The position numbers and the translations under genes were made by a program. The notes beneath the pieces were generated by a model that saw only the letters and a program-made list of their open reading frames with translations, did no database searches and had not been told where the DNA came from. From assembly GCA_009599575.1 (NCBI GenBank), contig VWND01000078.1, positions 558,001-622,000 of the forward strand: a stretch of DNA of 64,000 bases, written 5' to 3'. This DNA comes from Blumeriella jaapii. Lineage: Eukaryota > Ascomycota > Leotiomycetes > Helotiales > Drepanopezizaceae. Position 1 is the first letter of the stretch, and each line of letters starts with the position of its first letter. This document shows positions 57,581-64,000 of the stretch, piece after piece.

Positions 57581-58084
57581 ATGCCTCAAGCTCAGCCAGA
57601 GCTCAAGAAGGTATGTACATTACTTACACACCCGCGCAACGTTCCCTCACCGGCTCCCGCCGCAGACGCGCCCAGTGCAACCTCCTTCGAGATCAGCTGC
57701 TGCGGATGAGAGGTGAGCACTGAGCTAACTAGTTGCCGCAGTACCTCGATAAACGACTCTTTGTACAGCTGAACGGAAGCCGAAAGGTCATTGGAGTTCT
57801 AAGAGGATATGATGTATGATTCTTGGAGAGGAGGAGACCCCGCGGTGGGGATGTGCTTGTGCTAATGGGGATTTTATAGGTTTTCTTGAACATTGTGCTG
57901 GATGACGCTGTGGAGGAGAAGGATGGTGGGGAAAAAGTCAGATTGGGCATGGTGGTCAGTCACTTCGTACTCATGGAAAGCAGACATGGACTGATGTTTG
58001 AGAATACAGGTCATTCGAGGAAACTCCGTTGTGATGCTCGAGGCATTGGAGAGAATAGGCGGCGGACGCGAGAACCGGGAGTGA
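57581..58084 (+). CDS. smg1: Small nuclear ribonucleoprotein G (SmG)
   Basis: Four exons (57581-57610, 57742-57813, 57880-57954, 58010-58084) encode 83 residues. The Sm1 motif is YLDKRLFVQLNGSRKVIGVLRGYD, ending at an exon junction, with VFLNIVLDDAVEE after it. The Sm2 motif is VIRGNSVVMLEALERI, reached through the last intron (GTCAGT...TACAG). SmG is one of the seven proteins of the Sm ring on spliceosomal snRNAs. Three introns in an 83-residue protein is notable. The short tail (GGGRENRE) differs from yeast. The symbol follows S. pombe usage. Confidence 0.92.
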
Positions 58085-58266
58085 TGAAGCTTTACAAGGA
58101 GACCCGAATGAGGAAATGAGAAGCCAAAACCGCCGCTGTTTCTGGGATACTTGTGGCGTTTACGAAAGGAAGACTCGACGATAAATACCATATTGCGTCA
58201 CGCATGGGAAAAGTCAATGGATACCGGTTTCTGTGCATAATGTTTACTTGTTAGTCAAGGGCCAGA

Positions 58267-58990
58267 TTACTTGAACTGCTCCCAGTACCCTTCCTCGAAG
58301 CCATCGACCATTGAGCCTTCGAAGTCTTTGATCCACTTCAACATAGTTAGCAGCATGCTCACCGGCGCCAACGCTTTACTAGCAGCATGGAGGTATAAAT
58401 CAAACGAGAGTAACTTACGCCTTTAATGCCACCCTTTAGAACGAGTACCTTGAGCTCACTCTTCCTCCCAAACTTTGAAACATCATCGATGTAATCCTGC
58501 ATCCAGCTTGCACACCTAGGTCCCCTTCCAGTAGAGGAGCCTTTCACACATCAGTTTAGAAGGTCCACTTCACATCACCACTTCTTGAGAGGACTGACTT
58601 ACCACAATAGAAGATAACCTGCTTAATCGAGGCTCGTTCACACAGGTCCATCAACGTCTTGCGGGTCTGATAAAAACTCTGAGCGGGCAGGTTCAGCGAG
58701 GTCTTGATGGTTCCACCCTGTTAAGAATAGTTAGTTAATGAAACACACCAGCAACTAAACTGATGTATGGCCCGGAAATAAATAGATCGACGCAGGATGG
58801 GGTGCGAGAAGATTTAACATGCCTCCCAATCGTTCCTCCTAACATCAACAAGCAAGAACGATCTCGGCTCATTCTTGATATCCATGTCATCGAAAGCGGC
58901 GTACAGCTCATCCGACGTCATCTCCAGGCATTTTGCGCGGGGTGCTGGGAAGACATCCCACCAGTAGGCAGTTTCCGAGTGCTCGACCAT
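58267..58990 (-). CDS. Rhodanese-domain phosphatase/arsenate-reductase-like protein (Ych1 family)
   Basis: Exons 58990-58823, 58717-58603, 58540-58419 and 58335-58267 encode 157 residues. It is a single Cdc25-like rhodanese domain: FLLVDVRRNDWE, then GGTIKTSLNLPAQSF, the active-site loop with Cys94-X5-Arg100 (CGSSTGR) and VLVLKGGIKGW. This is the layout of small fungal phosphatases or arsenate reductases such as yeast Ych1 and Arr2. Substrate not evident. Exon 1 has a GC donor (GAG|GCATGT), since only this joins WE to GGTIK in frame. The GT two bases away breaks the frame. It is convergent with SmG. Confidence 0.82.
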
Positions 58991-59358
58991 TATTTCAATG
59001 TTGGTCAAGATGTTGAGAGAGAAGTGCCGAATTTCTCGATATGTAATCGTCGGTTAGCTGCTCGTGGTTTGTAGGTTAGGTAGGGTACTCTAGGTACCGT
59101 AGGCAGAATCGGCTGCCGGACTCGAATTTCTCTGGTGTGTTTATAGCATAACAGAGTCAGGATCGGATGTGAGTAAAGATATGGAGCTACAATGTCAATC
59201 TTTACTCTAGTATTATAACGTCCGCCGGGAGCTTTAATATACAGGTTTGACAAAGGCCCGTCATGATATGGTTCGGTGAAAGGTCAGTTGAAACTTGAAC
59301 CACGGAATGATACTTGGATTTTCATGATGGGTATTTGCTCATTCTGTTTGTACAAACG
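58991..59358. other. Intergenic region between the rhodanese gene and kre33
   Basis: 368 bp upstream of the rhodanese start and downstream of the kre33 stop. Nothing was recognised. Confidence 0.5.
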
Positions 59359-62300
59359 CTATTTACGCCCTATCTTGGAACCCTTCTTCGACTTTTTGTG
59401 AGCTTTATCCCCCATCACTTGAGCATAAATTTCAGCAGCAGTCTCATCTGCCTGCCTCTTGGACTTTGCACTCTTCACACTAACAACAGTTGTATTTTTC
59501 CCACCTTTCCGAACTTGCTCCTCAGCCGCTGCCCATCCTGGAGCACCCTCCTCGATCTCATACTGCTCCAATGGCAACGCATCGATCAGCTCCCTCTGCT
59601 TCTCCTTCAACGCCTTCAAGGCTTCGTCACCGCCTTCCTCGAGCTCTTCTTCTAAGCCAGTTTCCAGGGGCACAAACTTATTGTCGACGATTTCATCATC
59701 GTGGGCTCCGCTAGCATCTTCTCGGCTCACACCAATAACTTCCCGTTTGGGTAGCTCTAGCTCATACGCGCCTGATACCACCTCGCTGAAGTGGGTGCTC
59801 ATCTTGCGGATGGTTTTGATGAACAGGGCTAACAATTGTGCCGATTGGATCTTCTGTAACTCTTTCTCGAGCATATCGAAATCTTTGCTTTGGAGACCAA
59901 CGGCAAGGAGTACAGATTGTTGCAGACCACTAAGGGAGATTTCCGACTTCAATGGACCGATGAAATAGGATTTGGCAAGATCTGGAACCAGGTCCAGGAT
60001 CACATGATAGTCGAGCATGTTGTTGGCGTACGATGCTAATCGTTTGAGATCCCATGGATTCAAGATCCGGTCTAGATCTTGCTTAGAGAATCGCTGTTGC
60101 TGGAGCGACGTATCGAGCTTTGCGCCTTTGTTGGCCAACTCATCGATGATCAGAGCCAGCTCAGCTGGGAACTCCCTGAATTGGTACTGAAGTAGCTTGA
60201 CAAATCGATGTTGGAAATCGCGCGAGAAGGAGCCAAGCCATGAGACTTCTTCGCCAGACCCAAGGGCCCGCACCATGACGCAAGTGTGCTCGCCCGTGAG
60301 CTCGTTTGCCGTCTGTCTCAGATACAAGGGAGCAAAAGCAGCTTGGCCCCAAAATTTCAGCAGAGGCTTTGTCAGTCCATAGCTTACACCCACGTAGTCG
60401 AGCTTCTCCGGCCGACGTTCGCTAAGCTTGGAAAAAAGAGGTGGCATCTTCCTGAAATCTCTGACTTTGATGTTGTCATCCAGAAGCGAAGAATTAGCGA
60501 GCTCTTCATCAGTCACCCGAGTGATGGTTTGTTCAACGGAGCTAGCGGCGTCCTCGGACAAATTGGCGAATTTGCCTTCGTAGAAGTCAACAAGAAGCTC
60601 GAGAGCCTTCTTGCCGTACCCCATCCGAACATAGTTTGGATTTGTGGCAATTCTTACAACACGCGCGCCTGACAAGCCAGCGAACTCGTCGTCTTGGAAC
60701 TGTTGGCTGACGATCCAGGGGATAAGATCACCTGCAGCTCTCTTTCCTCTGCTCAAGCTGTTCGCAACACTTGCTTTGCTTATACGTCCTTCCAGAGCAA
60801 CCTGAACCACACACAGCGGCTCAGGTAGGCGCTTGCTATTTTCCGATACGGGAGGAATCAGGACAAAGAGTTGATGCGCCGGGGCGTCACTCATTAGTTG
60901 GAGATCATCAGGCGAGTTTTTGTAATGACTCGCAACATAAAGAGCAACCATTTGCTGAAGGAACTTCTCGGAGACTTCGTGAAATGAGAAGAGAGTGTCG
61001 CGATTTACGAGAACCAGCTCGCAATCTGATGGGTGAGGAAAGCCTACACGTGGTGACGAGCTGAGAGTTGCATCAAGACCTAAGTGCAACATTAACAATG
61101 TACGATAAGGACTTACAATGAAAGTAGCCATATTGAAGTGTTTCTCTCAGAACTTTGAGGGGGTAAGACCAGGGTATTTACTCACAAAGCACCGTGTTAA
61201 GCCACTTCTCAACGCCATCACCTGCTGAGTACCGAATTGGCTCCTTCAGAGATATTTCCCTCAACGAACGACCGCCACTGAAAGTGCTCTGAACCTTGGC
61301 AGCTTTTCCAGTTGAGCGATCAGCTACTTCCGCATCTTTGCTTCCAGTGATATTCGCACCACCACCGCTAGATTGCTGTCTGAGCTGCTCAATCAACTTC
61401 AGAGACAACGCCCGTCCTGTGCCTTCATATCCGTTGATGGTAGACGCCATGAACACCAAATAAGGACCCATCAGCTTCCGCACAAGAGGAAGAGGAATTG
61501 CAGCAGCTTCATCAATAACCAACAGTTCTGCTTGGCCAAGGACATGTGCATCCTGCGGTTTTATGTATTGAATTGTTTGTCGGTGTTGTCGGTGGATATT
61601 TACCCGTACAATCGCTTTCTTAAAGTCTGGATTGGTCGATTGTATGATGGAGTAGTCCTCGTGATCCAGGTACCCTAAAGCATCGAATCCCTTGAATATG
61701 AATTCGAAGAGAGTTTTCAAGTTTTCCGGACTTGGAGATGTGATAAAGATGTTGCTATACCCGTGAGCTACAGCCGCAGCTACCGCAACACCAAGAGCCG
61801 CGGATTTCCCTCGTCCTCTGGCAGCTGTCAGAGTTACTGTACTTCGCAGTGTCTTCTCTGCAATAGCATCCACGAAGGTAAGAAGGGCCTTTGCCTGATC
61901 CACAGTTTTGGCCAGTGTTACCAAGGGTCCGAAATTCGGTGTGTCTTGTAGATCCTCTTTCATTTTCTCCAGCTCCTTTTGCGACTCCGTCTGTGGCTCA
62001 TCTGGGTCCAAGGGTGGCAAAGCCGAAACATTTTTGCCTCCAGAAATTGGCAACACGTTTAGCTCATCATCTATGACAAGACAAGATTCGCATTTTCCAA
62101 GTGACAGTATGAATCTCTCGTTGAACCGCGCCGTTACATCGTCGTGTGCCTCCGTTCGGTACCGGGAATGAACATCCATGGACATAGTATACAATTGCTT
62201 CAAACTAGTCATTCCCTTCAACAAGAGCACTACTAATCCTCCACCCTCGACGGTCTCGATTGTCCGGGCCAGAATATTCGGCGTGATGGCTTCGAAGTCT

Positions 62301-62729
62301 TGCAAAATACACATTCCATATGTGTTTCCCAGGATCTTCTCGGTTTCCTTGTAGTACGTATATCGAATATTGTGTAGTGAGACGAAAAGTTCGAAAGGGT
62401 CCTCTGTGTTTGCTTCCCGAATTCCTCTCTTGATTTCCTTCTTGATCTTGTTTTCTCTCTTCTTTCGGTGACTTGTGAACCCTAGAAGATCTTTCTTATA
62501 TGCCCACAACACCGACTTGTTCGTCTTCATATCCAGTTGAGACATAATGTAATGAAGCCGTACAATAACATCTTTGGGCCTGTCTCCCACCACCACGAAA
62601 AAGCTGCGCGCTTTTCCTGGATCCCATTGCGCATAAGCGCTGGGATGCGCGAATCTCTAATTCCATGTTAGCATTCGATGGGAAAAACACAACGGACAGA
62701 TGAGAAACATACACTTCTTTCCTCTGCAT
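59359..62729 (-). CDS. kre33: RNA cytidine acetyltransferase Kre33/NAT10
   Basis: Exons 62729-62713, 62656-61186 and 61079-59359, about 1069 residues. The tiny first exon plus the GTATGT...TTAG intron gives MQRKEVDSRIPALMRNGIQE. Soon after, the frame breaks at an A5 run (62598-62602): one more base is needed to join KRAAF to FVVVGDRPKDVIV. Landmarks are the helicase-like domain with TAARGRGKSAALG (Walker A) and LLVIDEAAAIPLP, the GNAT acetyltransferase segment RIATNPNYVRMGYGKKAL, and a basic KKSKKGSKIGRK tail. The enzyme makes N4-acetylcytidine on 18S rRNA and tRNA (with Tan1) and is needed for small-subunit assembly. It is essential in yeast, so the frameshift is more likely a sequence error than a dead gene. 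Confidence 0.88.
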
Positions 62730-63158
62730 TTTGTCGGACCAGTGTCGATCGTGGCGCCGGGGAAACAGTGTTGAAAACTGAAGCTGCCGAGACTTTTTTT
62801 CAAGAGGTGCGTTAGACTTTTGCGATTGTCGATAAGCCTTGCGCTAAAATATCCACTTTTTTTCAGCCTTGTCTGAGTCTCACTCAAGATCTGGAAACCT
62901 CAAAAGATTGAAAAGGAGGAAACGGAGCTCAGGGCTTGAAAGTACGACGTTACAAGCATCGGAAACGTCTCGGTCATTGCTCTACACGGTATTGGCCTCG
63001 TATAACACCAAACTAGGAGGTGTGCCTCTTGAATTGATCAAAAGTCGACAAGGTCAACAAGGTCAACAGTAAAACATGGAAACGCTTTTTGCTCTCTCCT
63101 GGATATCTCTCATGATGGAACGCACTGAGGTGAAACTTTTTCACTCCGGAGCTCGTGT
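62730..63158. promoter_or_regulatory. kre33 upstream region and erg10 3' flank
   Basis: 429 bp between two minus-strand genes. Nothing specific was recognised. Confidence 0.4.

Positions 63159-64000
<842 letters not shown>

Overview
The window is nuclear DNA from a filamentous ascomycete (Pezizomycotina). The evidence is the short GT-AG introns (about 46 to 310 bp) with CTAAC/CTGAC branch sites, CT-rich leaders, and gene content typical of the group: a SIN3 corepressor, a CSN7 signalosome subunit, a Rax1 homologue, an FAD fumarate reductase fused to cytochrome b5, and a secreted protein resembling DUF7029/DUF7223. Dothideomycetes is my guess for the class, at low confidence. I see 23 protein-coding genes, two of them cut by the window ends. 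I found no rRNA, tRNA, CRISPR array or recognisable transposon.

Region by region. 1-7.2 kb: a long membrane protein (minus, running off the left edge) divergent from an F-box protein. 7.2-11.7 kb: repeat-rich DNA around a SprT-like metalloprotease gene. 11.7-14.6 kb: chk1 and the APC/C-type E2 ubc11, divergent across a 423-bp promoter with two MluI cell-cycle boxes. 15.5-19.1 kb: ribosomal protein eL31, rax1 and csn7. 20.4-24 kb: the copper ATPase ccc2. 25-26.7 kb: a secreted protein. 26.7-38 kb: gene-poor and rich in simple repeats, holding only a sugar transporter with a broken frame, a fumarate reductase and a small Rossmann protein. 38.8-39.5 kb: a FAS1-domain protein. 40.4-46.1 kb: sin3 in eight exons. 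47.3-52.8 kb: cdc1 and the zinc transporter zrc1, divergent. 54-64 kb: a compact block of housekeeping genes (lys1, ntr2, SmG, a rhodanese, kre33/NAT10 and the 3' part of erg10).

There are no operons. The relations worth noting are shared divergent promoters: chk1/ubc11 (both cell-cycle) and ntr2/SmG (both spliceosome). The lys1 upstream region carries two copies of the TGACTCA general amino-acid-control site.

The most unusual signals are: an expanded 591-bp sin3 intron with a 67-bp tandem duplication and an open frame that runs into the next exon; a dense intergenic population of short GTAC-centred palindromes; an 11-bp minisatellite of about 22 units; a 28-G tract inside a csn7 intron; and apparent indel frameshifts in kre33 and the sugar transporter. 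Exon boundaries were worked out by eye from reading frame, splice consensus and remembered family sequence. No alignment or database search was run.
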